Shown here piece after piece: positions 32,754-42,304 of a stretch of 64,000 nt of DNA (its first letter is position 1; every line of letters begins with the position of its first letter). The position numbers and the translations under genes were made by a program. Location: contig JANQJS010000025.1 of NCBI GenBank assembly GCA_028281535.1, positions 62,001-126,000 of the forward strand, written 5' to 3'. The notes under the pieces were generated by a model. That model worked only from the letters and a program-made list of their open reading frames with translations. It did no database searches and was not told the DNA's origin. The DNA comes from Sedimentisphaerales bacterium (GTDB lineage: Bacteria; Planctomycetota; Phycisphaerae; Sedimentisphaerales; SM23-30).

Positions 32754-33038
32754 GTGGTCGTTGGTTTATTTAAACCATCCTACAAAATCAGGCAGTTTAT
32801 CGGACCTGAATCTTTTACCACTGCGGTAAAATATGCAAAGCAGTGGTCTCAGGTAATTGATATGCCTATTTGTTTGTGGGAGCATACACAGGGGCATAGT
32901 ACTCATGGCCCATTTTACGTTAATCGGTGGAAAGATCCTTGGCCAAATGAGCATTGCAAGGTTATTTGTGTTTACGATCAAGGTCGAAATAATGCAGCAT
33001 TGATTGCGGTATTGGATCAGATAGAGATAAAACGTTAG
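32754..33038 (+). CDS. Small hypothetical protein
   Basis: A 94-residue protein starting at GTG. It is rich in aromatic and basic residues (CLWEHTQGHSTHGPFYVNRWKDPWPNEHCKVICVYDQGR), lacks a signal peptide or membrane segment, and I do not recognise it. A weak purine stretch (GGTAAGAAGA) precedes the start and a TATAAT lies about 85 bases upstream. It could be genuine because its composition looks protein-like, but there is no family evidence. Confidence 0.5.
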   Translation: MVVGLFKPSYKIRQFIGPESFTTAVKYAKQWSQVIDMPICLWEHTQGHSTHGPFYVNRWKDPWPNEHCKVICVYDQGRNNAALIAVLDQIEIKR

Positions 33039-33144
33039 GTGACAGTCTCGTTGTTTGATTTTTGAATAGGGATCAAGTATGTTACACTTGTCAATATTTT
33101 GTCGGGTTTTGGTGTATCATAATAATCATTAATAAAAATGTTGG

Positions 33145-36100
33145 GTGAAAAAATTGTATCAAAAGCACGGAATAGGAATTAATCGGGATGTATTTAATTT
33201 AAAATCACATAGAGCCTGCATGCTATTGGCATCTATTTTGATGTTGGTCATATGTGGTAATGTTTCATTTGTTACTGCACAATACAGTAGTAAAGATACT
33301 TTTTTAAGACCAACCTATGATGATACAAATGCGTCTCATTGGTTTGGTGGCGATGACAGGCCAGGATTTATAGGTAGAAATGTTGGAGTTGGGCAATCAT
33401 ATTACTTTGACGAGCCAAGCTATCTATATCATTTGTCATTTCGATTTGATCAAAGGTTTAATTTTTTTCAAAACCCAGATTATTTATTACATCCGGTGAT
33501 TCTTGTATTGCAAGTCCGCTTGGATGATGGAACGATCCTTGATGAAGTAGAAACGTCAGTCGTTACTTTACCTATTTCTGGGAGTTGGGTCCGGTTTAAT
33601 TTAAATCGTTATTTTCATGCTGACACAACTTATATATTTACATGTTATTTGAAATATGGTTCAACCAACATGCTTACATCCGGAGTTACAGGATGGAGTG
33701 GGTCAGATTTGATTCCAAATAGTACTGGGTATTTTGCAGAAAGTATGGAGGATCATATTGATCAATGGTCTGATTGGTATCCACATCCTTGGGATTTTAA
33801 TTTAAAATTATGGGGGCATGAATGTATTGATGGTTGTGATTTTTTAGAAACAATTTATGTCGATAAAAATGCAACCGGCGACAATAATGGATTTAGTTGG
33901 GATGATGCGTTTGTTAATTTTCAAGATGCTTTAACTGCCGCTACGCCGGGAGATCAAATTTGGGTGGCGCGGGGGACCTATTATCCAACATCAGATCATG
34001 GGTTAGGACTAGGTGATCGAGGTAAACATTTTAAACTTTTAAATGATGTAAAAGTGTATGGTGGGTTTACTGGTACCGAAACAGAGTTAAATCAGCGTGA
34101 TGTTGAAAACAACGAAACCATCCTTTCCGCTGATATTGGATTTATAGGACATCCAAATGATAATTGTTATCATATCTTTTATCATCCCAATGGGACAGCT
34201 TTAAATTCCACGGCTTTGTTAGATGGATTTACTGTGAGAGATGGTTACGCGACAGGGAGCGGAGACCATGGTTCAGGAGCAGGGATGTTTAATGATCATA
34301 GTAGTCCTAGAGTTGGGAATTGTATTTTTGAGAATAATACGGCAGGGCTAGGCAATGTTGGCGGTGGGATATGTAATTTTAATAGCAATCCGATTATTTT
34401 TAAATGTCAATTTGTTAACAATAATGTTTTATCAGATGATGCTGGCGGAGGCGGTGGAGCGATTGCAAATAGCTTCAATAGCAGTCCGGAAATTACAAAT
34501 TGCTTTTTTAGTGGTAATAGTACTCTATTTGGAGGTGCTTTATACAACTCGAGTGGTGATCCAATTATTACAAAATGTCGATTTGTGAACAATATTGCTT
34601 ATTCCGGTGGTGCTATCTATACATTCACAAACAATGTAATGATCCATCAATGTGAGTTCGTAGATAATGCTGCAGATACGGATGGTGGTGCTATTTATAA
34701 TGCTTCTGATACGGTTATTTCAAATTCAATTTTCAATGGTAATTCAGCTCATACTGGTGGGGGGATATTTAATCAGTTTGATGAGCCTACCATCGTAAAT
34801 TGCACCGTCACCCAAAATCATGCAAGCGTAGGGGGGGGGATTAGTTCTTCGAATAATGGTAATGTGATTTTAAACAATAACATCGTTTGGGGGAATTCTG
34901 CTAATGCATTTCATGATAATATTTCGCTATTGCTAAATGGAACAGCCGTTGTCAGCCACTGTAATGTCGCTGGCAGCTACGGCAGTGGAATAAATTGGGA
35001 TCCTAATTCTGGGTCTGATTTGGGTGGAAATGTTGATGTTGCTCCATTGTTTATTGATGCTGATGGTCAAGATAATTTACCGGGTACGGAAGATGATAAT
35101 CTTCAGTTGACAATTCAATCGCCTTGTATCGATTTAGGTAATAATAATGCGATTGTTGGCATCGGAGACTTTTTAGGTAACGAAAGAATTTTAGATGGTA
35201 TTGTCGATATGGGTGCTTACGAAACTGCGACAACAATACATAATATAACTCAGGATACCTGGCATCCAAGTATACAAATTGCGATAAACCTTGCCCAGAA
35301 TTCTGACGTGATTGAACTTCTATCTTATGAATACATTGGGCAAGGGAATCATGATATTGATTTTCTTGGTAAAGAAATAACTTTGCGGAGTGCAGATCCT
35401 GAAGATCCTAATATTGTTGCGTCGACCATTATTAATTGTTTAGGCAGTTCAGATGAGCATCATCGTGGATTTTATTTTCATCAAAATGAAAATGGAAATG
35501 CTATCTTGGATGGATTAACCATTAAGAATGGCTATGCTGAAAAAGGAGGTGGAATCTTAATTGAAAACGCCAGTCCGACAATCCGTCGATGTGTGATTAC
35601 CCAAAACCAAACGATCGATGCAACGGTGGAAGATCTTGATTACGAAATCTGGGATGATGGTGGTGATGGAGCAGGCCTTTATATTGATACGTCTTCCGTG
35701 TTCATTGATAGATGCAATATCATTCAAAATACAACTGGAAGTGGAGCTCATGCCGTTCCGTTAAGAGGTGGTAGGGGAGCAGGGCTTTTTGCCATAAATT
35801 CTAATGTGACCATTTTAGATAGTATGATTAGAGAAAATACAACAGGTGATAATGGTCCTTGGACGCTTGAAGAATGGCGTTCTGTAGATGGTGCTGATGG
35901 TGGTGGGATTTATTCAGATCAAACAAATTTGATCATTGACCGCTGCTCTATCATAGGAAACAGTGCAGGCTTAGGTGGAAGTAGCGGTGATTGTATTAAA
36001 GGCAGCAGTGGTGGCCGAGGGGGTGGTATCTATTCCTCATCAACACTTCTGATTAGTCACAGTGTTATAACTAACAATGCCTCTGGAGATGGTGGCGGTG

Positions 36101-37437
36101 GAAATTGCGATGATTTTCCATCACCGACAGATGGCGGGGACGGAGGCAATGGTGGAGGCATTTACTGCTCAGATGCGATTATAATTAATTGCACGATTAC
36201 TCAAAATCAAACAGGCGTAGGAGGCCATCATGGAACAGCTGGTGGCGAACCTGGTTCTCCTGGTTTAGGGAAGGGGATTTATGGTACTCAACTCACAGAA
36301 TTAATAAATAGTATTGTATGGGAAGAAGGAGCTGATGCTGTCGTTGGTATGAATTGTAATAATGTTCAATTTAATAATTTATCCAATGGTTTGTGCCTTG
36401 GTCAGAATGGCAATATTAATGCTGATCCACTCTTTGTGTCTGGTTATTATCTTTCATCGACGCAAGGGCATTGGGATCCTAATAACCAAAATTGGATAAT
36501 AGATTCTGTGACAAGTCCTTCAGTAGATGCTGGATCTGACGCATCGAATTATGCCATGGAACCATTCCCTCATGGAGGTCGAATCAATATGGGGGCGTTT
36601 GGTGGTACGCAATTCGCGAGTAAGGGGAAAACGTTTTCTCCTTCAGATTTAAATCTAGATGGACAAGTGGATACGGATGATATTCTATTGTTTTCCAGTT
36701 ATTGGTTGATGCAGGAATCATACTTTATAAATCATGGTTATGCGATTGTTGATGGAGATCTATCTGAATGGCAGAATGCGCATTGGATCGATTTAGATCA
36801 AACCTATTTTGGGCAGCCTGTGGATATTCAACAGGCAAAATTTTCGGTACGCTGGAATCCTAATGGAAAACTTTATTTGGCGGTAAAAGTTCTTGATAAC
36901 TCTCATTATTTTACAGATACATATGTAAATTGGGATGCTGGAGATCGTATTGAAATTTACAGTCAAGGTGATGCCGCTGGTGGTGGAGGATTCTGGTATT
37001 CCAATGGAAGTGAATGGGATGCCGCTCAGCAATATATGGTTGCACCTAATTCCTCAGGTGGCTCGTGGTCTTCTTGGGGAGATGGTGAACTCATTAATGC
37101 TGATGCTGGTTTTGATTACGCCGCCGTTGTTGATGGCAATTGGATACATTACGAAGCGTGTATTACTCAATTTGATAATTATGGCGGTATTGTAGGGCAA
37201 GAAAATCAGTATACTGACTTGTTTGTTGGTCATGTTCTTGGGTTTGATGTTATTGCTGATACTCGTTCGAGTGAAAGTGTCTTTGGTATGCTTTCGGAAA
37301 ATCTCATGCTTAATAAATTTAACAATGCCGATCAATTTCAACTGTATACTTTGATGCCAAGTTGTGATTATGACCAAAATGGGATAATTGATTTTATAGA
37401 TTATGCTATTTTTGCATCGCAATGGCTCACGGAGTAA
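33145..37437 (+). CDS. Secreted parallel beta-helix protein with split dockerin-like repeats around a CBM9/DOMON-like domain
   Basis: A 1430-residue exported protein. The signal peptide is preceded by a basic n-region and ends near FVTAQ (about residue 45); a GTG start is used and may not be exact. A beta-rich N-terminal domain (about 47-230) is followed by a long right-handed beta-helix (about 235-1160) opening with the segment VDKNATGDNNGFSWDDAFVNFQDAL and rich in GGGIYSS and ITQNQT turns. Then come one EF-hand repeat (DLNLDGQVDTDDILLFSSYWL, about 1168-1190), a CBM9/DOMON-like domain (about 1195-1400, IVDGDLSEWQNAHWIDLDQ, FSVRWNPNGKLYLAVKVLDN), and a last EF-hand repeat (CDYDQNGIIDFIDYAIFASQWL). 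Probably polysaccharide-binding or degrading at the surface; no catalytic motif is certain. A T-tailed terminator follows. Confidence 0.85.
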   Translation: MKKLYQKHGIGINRDVFNLKSHRACMLLASILMLVICGNVSFVTAQYSSKDTFLRPTYDDTNASHWFGGDDRPGFIGRNVGVGQSYYFDEPSYLYHLSFRFDQRFNFFQNPDYLLHPVILVLQVRLDDGTILDEVETSVVTLPISGSWVRFNLNRYFHADTTYIFTCYLKYGSTNMLTSGVTGWSGSDLIPNSTGYFAESMEDHIDQWSDWYPHPWDFNLKLWGHECIDGCDFLETIYVDKNATGDNNGFSWDDAFVNFQDALTAATPGDQIWVARGTYYPTSDHGLGLGDRGKHFKLLNDVKVYGGFTGTETELNQRDVENNETILSADIGFIGHPNDNCYHIFYHPNGTALNSTALLDGFTVRDGYATGSGDHGSGAGMFNDHSSPRVGNCIFENNTAGLGNVGGGICNFNSNPIIFKCQFVNNNVLSDDAGGGGGAIANSFNSSPEITNCFFSGNSTLFGGALYNSSGDPIITKCRFVNNIAYSGGAIYTFTNNVMIHQCEFVDNAADTDGGAIYNASDTVISNSIFNGNSAHTGGGIFNQFDEPTIVNCTVTQNHASVGGGISSSNNGNVILNNNIVWGNSANAFHDNISLLLNGTAVVSHCNVAGSYGSGINWDPNSGSDLGGNVDVAPLFIDADGQDNLPGTEDDNLQLTIQSPCIDLGNNNAIVGIGDFLGNERILDGIVDMGAYETATTIHNITQDTWHPSIQIAINLAQNSDVIELLSYEYIGQGNHDIDFLGKEITLRSADPEDPNIVASTIINCLGSSDEHHRGFYFHQNENGNAILDGLTIKNGYAEKGGGILIENASPTIRRCVITQNQTIDATVEDLDYEIWDDGGDGAGLYIDTSSVFIDRCNIIQNTTGSGAHAVPLRGGRGAGLFAINSNVTILDSMIRENTTGDNGPWTLEEWRSVDGADGGGIYSDQTNLIIDRCSIIGNSAGLGGSSGDCIKGSSGGRGGGIYSSSTLLISHSVITNNASGDGGGGNCDDFPSPTDGGDGGNGGGIYCSDAIIINCTITQNQTGVGGHHGTAGGEPGSPGLGKGIYGTQLTELINSIVWEEGADAVVGMNCNNVQFNNLSNGLCLGQNGNINADPLFVSGYYLSSTQGHWDPNNQNWIIDSVTSPSVDAGSDASNYAMEPFPHGGRINMGAFGGTQFASKGKTFSPSDLNLDGQVDTDDILLFSSYWLMQESYFINHGYAIVDGDLSEWQNAHWIDLDQTYFGQPVDIQQAKFSVRWNPNGKLYLAVKVLDNSHYFTDTYVNWDAGDRIEIYSQGDAAGGGGFWYSNGSEWDAAQQYMVAPNSSGGSWSSWGDGELINADAGFDYAAVVDGNWIHYEACITQFDNYGGIVGQENQYTDLFVGHVLGFDVIADTRSSESVFGMLSENLMLNKFNNADQFQLYTLMPSCDYDQNGIIDFIDYAIFASQWLTE

Positions 37438-37552
37438 ATAGAAATATGTGTCGGGTGCATGGCTTTTAATTGGATAACTAATATTATTAAAGTCTGATTA
37501 TTTGGCGTGAATCCTTAATTGATTAAAATAAAATATTTTAATTATAAATATG

Positions 37553-37592
37553 AAGTCTCTGGATTGAATAATCGCTCAGAGACTTTTTTTTA
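37553..37592 (+). terminator. Rho-independent terminator
   Basis: AAGTCTCTG pairs with CAGAGACTT across a 15-base loop and is followed directly by a run of T. It ends the beta-helix gene transcript about 115 bases after the stop. Confidence 0.9.
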
Positions 37593-37688
37593 TTTACATA
37601 ATTTTCTCTTGCCTGTTTATGACATGAAATTATCATGACATTTAATTGTGATAAAAATGTACATGTAAAACTTTTTGGAGAGATAGTT

Positions 37689-37985
37689 ATGGCAACCTAT
37701 GTATCACTTTTGAATTTAACAGAAAATGGTGTTAAGAATTTTGGTGATTCACCTCGTCGCGCACAAGACTTTGCTGCAAGTGCAAAAAAATATGGTGTAG
37801 CGGTCAAGGATATCTACTGGACTTTAGGGGCATTTGATGGCGTATTGGTCTATGAAGCAGACAGTGATGAATCTGCTGCTGCTGCTATGCTTGCCTTGGG
37901 GTCATTATGTAATGTTAGTACTCAAACCTTACCAGCGTTTGATGCTGAAACATTTAAGGGTATTGCAGGTAAAGTTTCTGGCTAA
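37689..37985 (+). CDS. GYD domain protein
   Basis: A 98-residue soluble protein of the GYD family (PF08734), a ferredoxin-like fold with unproven function. The pattern YVSLLNLTENGVKNFGDSPRRAQDF, then VAVKDIYWTLGAFDGVLVYEADSDESAAAAML is typical. The ATG at 37689 is preferred because GGAGA stands upstream and the product then begins MATYVSLL as in relatives; the ATG at 37635 lacks this. The stop overlaps the stop of the convergent YkgJ gene by a few bases. Confidence 0.85.
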   Translation: MATYVSLLNLTENGVKNFGDSPRRAQDFAASAKKYGVAVKDIYWTLGAFDGVLVYEADSDESAAAAMLALGSLCNVSTQTLPAFDAETFKGIAGKVSG

Positions 37986-38920
37986 AGTGTTTGGTAGTTT
38001 TTTAGCCAGTTGAGCCAGTCCCCATAAAAATAGGGGACGTCAAAAGAGAGATGGAGCTGACGAAGGTTTTCAAGAACGTCTTCGGTCATTTCATTTTGTT
38101 TATCATCTGGACATCCTTGGCAGAAATAAATGCGACAACCCGCAGGGCGATAACTGCGTGTTGAACATAGTTGATTGATTTGGTAAGGGCATGACCCATC
38201 TTCGGATGTCTTGATGTATGGCAGTTTTCTTGTTTTTTGTTCTTTTTGCAGGCCTTTGACGAAATAAAGCATTTCCAATGTGGTAATATAAAGCCTATGG
38301 CCATATTGCTTAAACTGGCAACATTTACCACTGTTTTCACAAAGTCCACCTGATTGCGCAACGGTTTCATCCAGGTTTTTATAAATATTTTCAATGGCTT
38401 TAATACATTGTCTGTTGGTAAGATTTTTTTGAATCCATTGCAGAGCTTCTTTGCAAGGATCTTCCAGGAATTGGCCTGTTTCCAGTTTGCCTTTACGAAT
38501 GGCTTGGATGGATTCAAAATCATAGAGTCGTCCTTTGTTCATTCCCTGGCAATCCTGCGCGGCCAGATTCCAGCTATCTGGGCAGTGAAGATTTTCAGGC
38601 CAGAAGGGCCAGGTGCGGCATTGGATTGGGCGAACAGAGTAAATATCACAACTGATTTTTCCATTATTGCGTGATAGAAAAATACAATCATGGCTAGGTT
38701 TTTTCTCAATGAGACTATAACGTTTTCCTACTTTTCGAACGAATTTTTTTTCAAATTCATCAGGCGTATATCCTTGATGTTTGGCGATCAAAGAAATGTC
38801 TTTTCGAGTAACCCAAACATAACCCTCTCCGGGGCCGCTGCAGCAGTCACCGCATTGGTGGCATTCAAATGCTAAGCCGCACTCATACCATTTATTTTGA
38901 GTTGAATTTTCCTTAGTCAT
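37982..38920 (-). CDS. YkgJ-type cysteine cluster protein, two domains
   Basis: A 312-residue soluble protein with two copies of the zinc/iron-chelating cysteine cluster. The first is CHQCGDCCSG, followed by CIFL, CDIY.VRPIQCRTWPFWPE. The second is CENSGKCCQFKQYGH, followed by CPYQINQLCSTRSYRPAGCRIYFCQGC. Most family members carry one cluster; two in one chain suggests internal duplication. Function of the family is not firmly known. It follows the membrane protein gene by 17 bases and is probably the third gene of the menG operon. Confidence 0.85.
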   Translation of the reverse strand: MTKENSTQNKWYECGLAFECHQCGDCCSGPGEGYVWVTRKDISLIAKHQGYTPDEFEKKFVRKVGKRYSLIEKKPSHDCIFLSRNNGKISCDIYSVRPIQCRTWPFWPENLHCPDSWNLAAQDCQGMNKGRLYDFESIQAIRKGKLETGQFLEDPCKEALQWIQKNLTNRQCIKAIENIYKNLDETVAQSGGLCENSGKCCQFKQYGHRLYITTLEMLYFVKGLQKEQKTRKLPYIKTSEDGSCPYQINQLCSTRSYRPAGCRIYFCQGCPDDKQNEMTEDVLENLRQLHLSFDVPYFYGDWLNWLKNYQTL

Positions 38921-38937
38921 AGTTCGTGATGTTCTGG

Positions 38938-40800
38938 TTATTCAATTGGATTATTATTTAAGAGTTCCTGAGATAATTCAGCGATGTAGGTTCCAGATCT
39001 GAGTTTGATTATACGTTGCAGATAATTTCTGGCTTGAGTGAGTTGTTCTTGTTTGTCGGCAAAACTATCGGTACGTTCTCGCTCACTTAAGAAAAGCAAG
39101 GCTAGTTCAAGCATGGCGTGAATACCGCCATCTTTGCCATCATGTTTTTTTGTAATATCACTTAGTCGGAATATCCGTTCGTCGATGTCTTTTACTAACA
39201 GTGTTTGAGCCATTTCGATATTGTCGAGCAATGGATCAGGCTGTGGAGAATTAATTTTTAACTCTTGTAGATCCTGTTCATAATTTAATTGATGTGGGTC
39301 GAGTGACATAAACTTTGCCAAACGTTTTTCGTGCTCAAGGTGACCCGTTCGGTTTTCAGTGCCCAGCAATAATGCATCCAGGCTGATTCGGTTTTTGAGA
39401 TAACTTAATCGTTCATTTGTTATGGTTGGAAGGGAAACATTAAATAATGACCCAAGTTTTTCAGACATAAAAGGTTCAGGGGCTGTCACCTTAGAGCGTT
39501 TTGCAATAGTTTCTTTACAGTTGATATATGCTTCATTTAAAAGTTGCTGGGCTTGATCAAATTGAAAACGTTCATTTTCTCCTTCTGGCTGATGGCTTGC
39601 GAGAATTCTGGCCAGACGCCATCTAGCTTCAATGGCAGGGTCAGATGTTCTGTGCAAATCAATAAGTTGTTTCCAGGTTGATTTAGATTGAAGTGCTGGA
39701 AAATCATGCCGATAGCGCAATGTGTCTTCATCACGCAGGGCAATTGGATCAATTTTTAAATCTTTAAGTAGACCCATGTAGTAAAGAGCGTCTGCAACGC
39801 GATGGTGTTGCGGATTTACTTTATCCAGAAAATATTTTATCGCATCAAGCGAAATATATTTTTCAGAATAAAATTTAAAAACCGCTTCATTTGCTGCGTT
39901 GGAAGGGGTTTCAAAACTAATACTATTAAATGCCCATCGCCATTGTAGTCTTAATTCTTTTTTAATTATTTCATTGGTCAGATAAGGTTCCATGGCCTTG
40001 CGTTCTGCCATTTCTTTTTCGATAAGAGGTAGAATGCTGCGATCTTGAAAAGCCGGATTACGGCTCGGGCGAAAACGGTCTACGTATGCCTGAAAATTGT
40101 GTTCATTCATGCCAATATTGACTAAGAAGAATGTAACAGTGCCTCCAAGGTATAGACCAAAAATGGGCATGATCACTCCTGGTTTGTATCGAATAAAATG
40201 TCCAATACCAATGACGATACCAAAAATCATTACACTCGATAGAAAGGCAATTCCCCAGGGGGCATATAACATCGCCCATCGCAAGGCATCTTGTTCGGGG
40301 TTTTCGCCGCTGTATAGCCCCCAATACATGACTTCAGGTAGCAGCCATAATACCGCAGCAACAAATTTAGATTTAAACCGCATTGGTTCAAAGCTAACAG
40401 CAATACAGCTGGCAAGTAGACACATACTTAATTCAAAATTATGACCGAAAATGATCACAATTAAAATGAAAGGGATTGAATGGAGGAAGTTATATAATAA
40501 CGCCGTTAATATCGGAATCGTACAGAGCAGAGCCATGGTGATACCGATGGTAAAAATTTGTGATGGGTATTCAAAAATATTCAGTGGTGAAAGAAGGGTG
40601 GGGATCAATTTTCCTGTTACATAGGGCGGATCAATATTAGTCCACTCACCTATTCGAATACGTAAGTAAAACATATTCAACAGGACAAATAGTCCCATAT
40701 TGATCATCCAGTAGATGGTGCGCTTACGCGGATGATATCGCATTGTTGCACCATCCGTAAACCACTGTTTAGGGAATTGTTCAGATGGATATTCAATCAT
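38938..40800 (-). CDS. Multi-pass membrane protein with helical C-terminal domain
   Basis: About 620 residues. Six or seven hydrophobic segments fill the first 235 residues (for example INMGLFVLLNMFYL, FTIGITMALLCTIPILTALLY, SVMIFGIVIGIGHFI, GLYLGGTVTFFLVNIGM). The rest is helical and TPR-like, with DALYYMGLLKDLK and IEARWRLARILASHQPEG. I do not recognise a named family. The ATG at 40800 overlaps the end of the methyltransferase gene by eight bases; a TTG at 40815 is the alternative. The position between menG and the YkgJ gene suggests co-transcription, not shared function. Confidence 0.7.
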   Translation of the reverse strand: MIEYPSEQFPKQWFTDGATMRYHPRKRTIYWMINMGLFVLLNMFYLRIRIGEWTNIDPPYVTGKLIPTLLSPLNIFEYPSQIFTIGITMALLCTIPILTALLYNFLHSIPFILIVIIFGHNFELSMCLLASCIAVSFEPMRFKSKFVAAVLWLLPEVMYWGLYSGENPEQDALRWAMLYAPWGIAFLSSVMIFGIVIGIGHFIRYKPGVIMPIFGLYLGGTVTFFLVNIGMNEHNFQAYVDRFRPSRNPAFQDRSILPLIEKEMAERKAMEPYLTNEIIKKELRLQWRWAFNSISFETPSNAANEAVFKFYSEKYISLDAIKYFLDKVNPQHHRVADALYYMGLLKDLKIDPIALRDEDTLRYRHDFPALQSKSTWKQLIDLHRTSDPAIEARWRLARILASHQPEGENERFQFDQAQQLLNEAYINCKETIAKRSKVTAPEPFMSEKLGSLFNVSLPTITNERLSYLKNRISLDALLLGTENRTGHLEHEKRLAKFMSLDPHQLNYEQDLQELKINSPQPDPLLDNIEMAQTLLVKDIDERIFRLSDITKKHDGKDGGIHAMLELALLFLSERERTDSFADKQEQLTQARNYLQRIIKLRSGTYIAELSQELLNNNPIE

Positions 40801-41569
40801 TTTTTTCTGCGACAAATAATAAAACAGAACCTAGATTTAATTCAATAATTTGTACACGAGAAAAACCAGCCTGATATAAACCACTTTCAACAAATTTTCG
40901 GGTATCAAAACTACGAACCGATTGGGGCAGATAATAATATGCACCACCACTGTCCTGGCTGAGAAGGGACCCGACAATAGGTAATATCAAGCGAAAATAA
41001 CATTCATAACCAAATCGTAAAAAACGATTTCTGGGCATATCAAATTCCAGGATTAAGCTTTTGCCGCCTGGTTTTACCAGGCGATACATTTCGTCTAATC
41101 CTTTTTGTGGATTCTGTAAATTTCTCAGGCCGAACACGCAGCTACTGCGATCGAATTGATTTCCCTCAAGCATATGGATGTTTTCTGCATCGCTACAAAT
41201 CCATTCGATATTTTGTGTGTTACTTCTTGTAGGGGCCGTTTGTTTTTGGTGGGCTATATCCAGCATGGGTTGAACAAAATCAACTCCAACGATTCTGGCA
41301 GGCCTTGGTGTGCTTTCTGCAAAGGTCAGTGCCATGTCGCCTGTGCCACAACAAATGTCGACTATTTCAAAGTTTGGTTGGATTTCGGCAATTTGTACCG
41401 CTTTTTTACGCCAGCTAACATCCATATTTAGGCTTAAAACGCGGTTTACCATATCGTACGTTTTGGCCACGCTCGAAAACATGGTCTGTACACGTTGTTT
41501 TTTATCTTCCAGCTGGTGAGGATTTTGTAAATTTATCCTGTCCCAGGGTTGTGTCGTCTCTTGATTCAT
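40793..41569 (-). CDS. menG: UbiE/MenG-type quinone C-methyltransferase
   Basis: A 258-residue SAM-dependent methyltransferase. The motif VDICCGTGDMALTFAE (SAM site), FGLRNLQNPQKGLDEMYRLVKPGGKSLILEF and YYYLPQSVRSF identify the UbiE/COQ5 family, which methylates demethylmenaquinone or a ubiquinone precursor on the inner membrane. The ATG at 41569 (MNQETTQPW) is preferred over the upstream start at 41611 because the extra residues (YYRLYYYLR) are unlike the family. No strong ribosome site is seen. It is divergent from the pentapeptide gene, 63 bases away. Confidence 0.85.
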   Translation of the reverse strand: MNQETTQPWDRINLQNPHQLEDKKQRVQTMFSSVAKTYDMVNRVLSLNMDVSWRKKAVQIAEIQPNFEIVDICCGTGDMALTFAESTPRPARIVGVDFVQPMLDIAHQKQTAPTRSNTQNIEWICSDAENIHMLEGNQFDRSSCVFGLRNLQNPQKGLDEMYRLVKPGGKSLILEFDMPRNRFLRFGYECYFRLILPIVGSLLSQDSGGAYYYLPQSVRSFDTRKFVESGLYQAGFSRVQIIELNLGSVLLFVAEKND

Positions 41570-41632
41570 TCGTAAATAATAGTATAGTCTATAGTAAAGT
41601 TCAATTGCCAATCTTGAAAAAACGAGGTGAAC

Positions 41633-42304
41633 ATGACGTTAGCAGATCATCAGCAACTATATCAGCAGGATCTACCCAGCCAGTCGCTATTTCAGCAGAA
41701 AATCACTGGATTACATGCCGTTGGAGGCGATTTATCCGGTTGGCAGATGCTCGAATCGGGATTAGAGCAAGCTACGATTATGGATTGTCAATTTAACCAT
41801 TGCCGGGCCAAAAAATGTCAATTTGACACATTACACTTGGTTCAATCTCAAATATCGAGTTGTTCGTATATTAATTCTCGTTTTGAAAAATTAAATTCAG
41901 ATAGCAGCTCTCATGCAGGTTCGAACTTTGCCAGTTGTCAATTTGAGAATACAAAAAGTGAGTTGAGTGATTTTGGTTTATGTGGTTTTCAGGATTGCCA
42001 ATGGGAGAATTCTAAGTTAAGTGAAGTGTCCTTTCATGGTTCCGTCTGGTATGACTGCGTGTTTAAAAATGAAAATTACAACTTCGTACGATTTCCATCT
42101 TCGGTTTTTTACAATGTCGTTTTTGATGGATGTACGTTGAAAAAGGCGATCTTTCGAAAAGCTCGATTTTATGAGTGTCGCTTTAAGGAGTGCGATGTGA
42201 CTGATAGTGTATTTCACAATGCTGAATTTTATAAAACTACGTTTGTGTCAACTGATCTTAGTGAAGCCGCAAATCTTGAAGGAGCAAAGGGGCTGGCGTT
42301 ATGA
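41633..42304 (+). CDS. Pentapeptide-repeat protein
   Basis: A 223-residue protein built of A(D/N)Lxx-like pentapeptides, seen as repeated C/S-x-F patterns (CQFNHCRAKKCQFDT, CRFKECDVTDSVFHNAEF, TDLSEAANLEGA). These fold into a right-handed quadrilateral beta-helix. Some members mimic DNA and bind gyrase; no such role can be claimed here. GAGGTG stands three bases before the ATG at 41633. Its stop overlaps the ATG of the next gene (ATGA at 42301), so the two are translationally coupled. Confidence 0.85.
   Translation: MTLADHQQLYQQDLPSQSLFQQKITGLHAVGGDLSGWQMLESGLEQATIMDCQFNHCRAKKCQFDTLHLVQSQISSCSYINSRFEKLNSDSSSHAGSNFASCQFENTKSELSDFGLCGFQDCQWENSKLSEVSFHGSVWYDCVFKNENYNFVRFPSSVFYNVVFDGCTLKKAIFRKARFYECRFKECDVTDSVFHNAEFYKTTFVSTDLSEAANLEGAKGLAL

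Noticed and set aside
17247-37437. A true cellulosome
   Set aside because: Dockerin-like repeats occur in several proteins, but no scaffoldin with tandem cohesins or glycoside hydrolase catalytic motif is visible.
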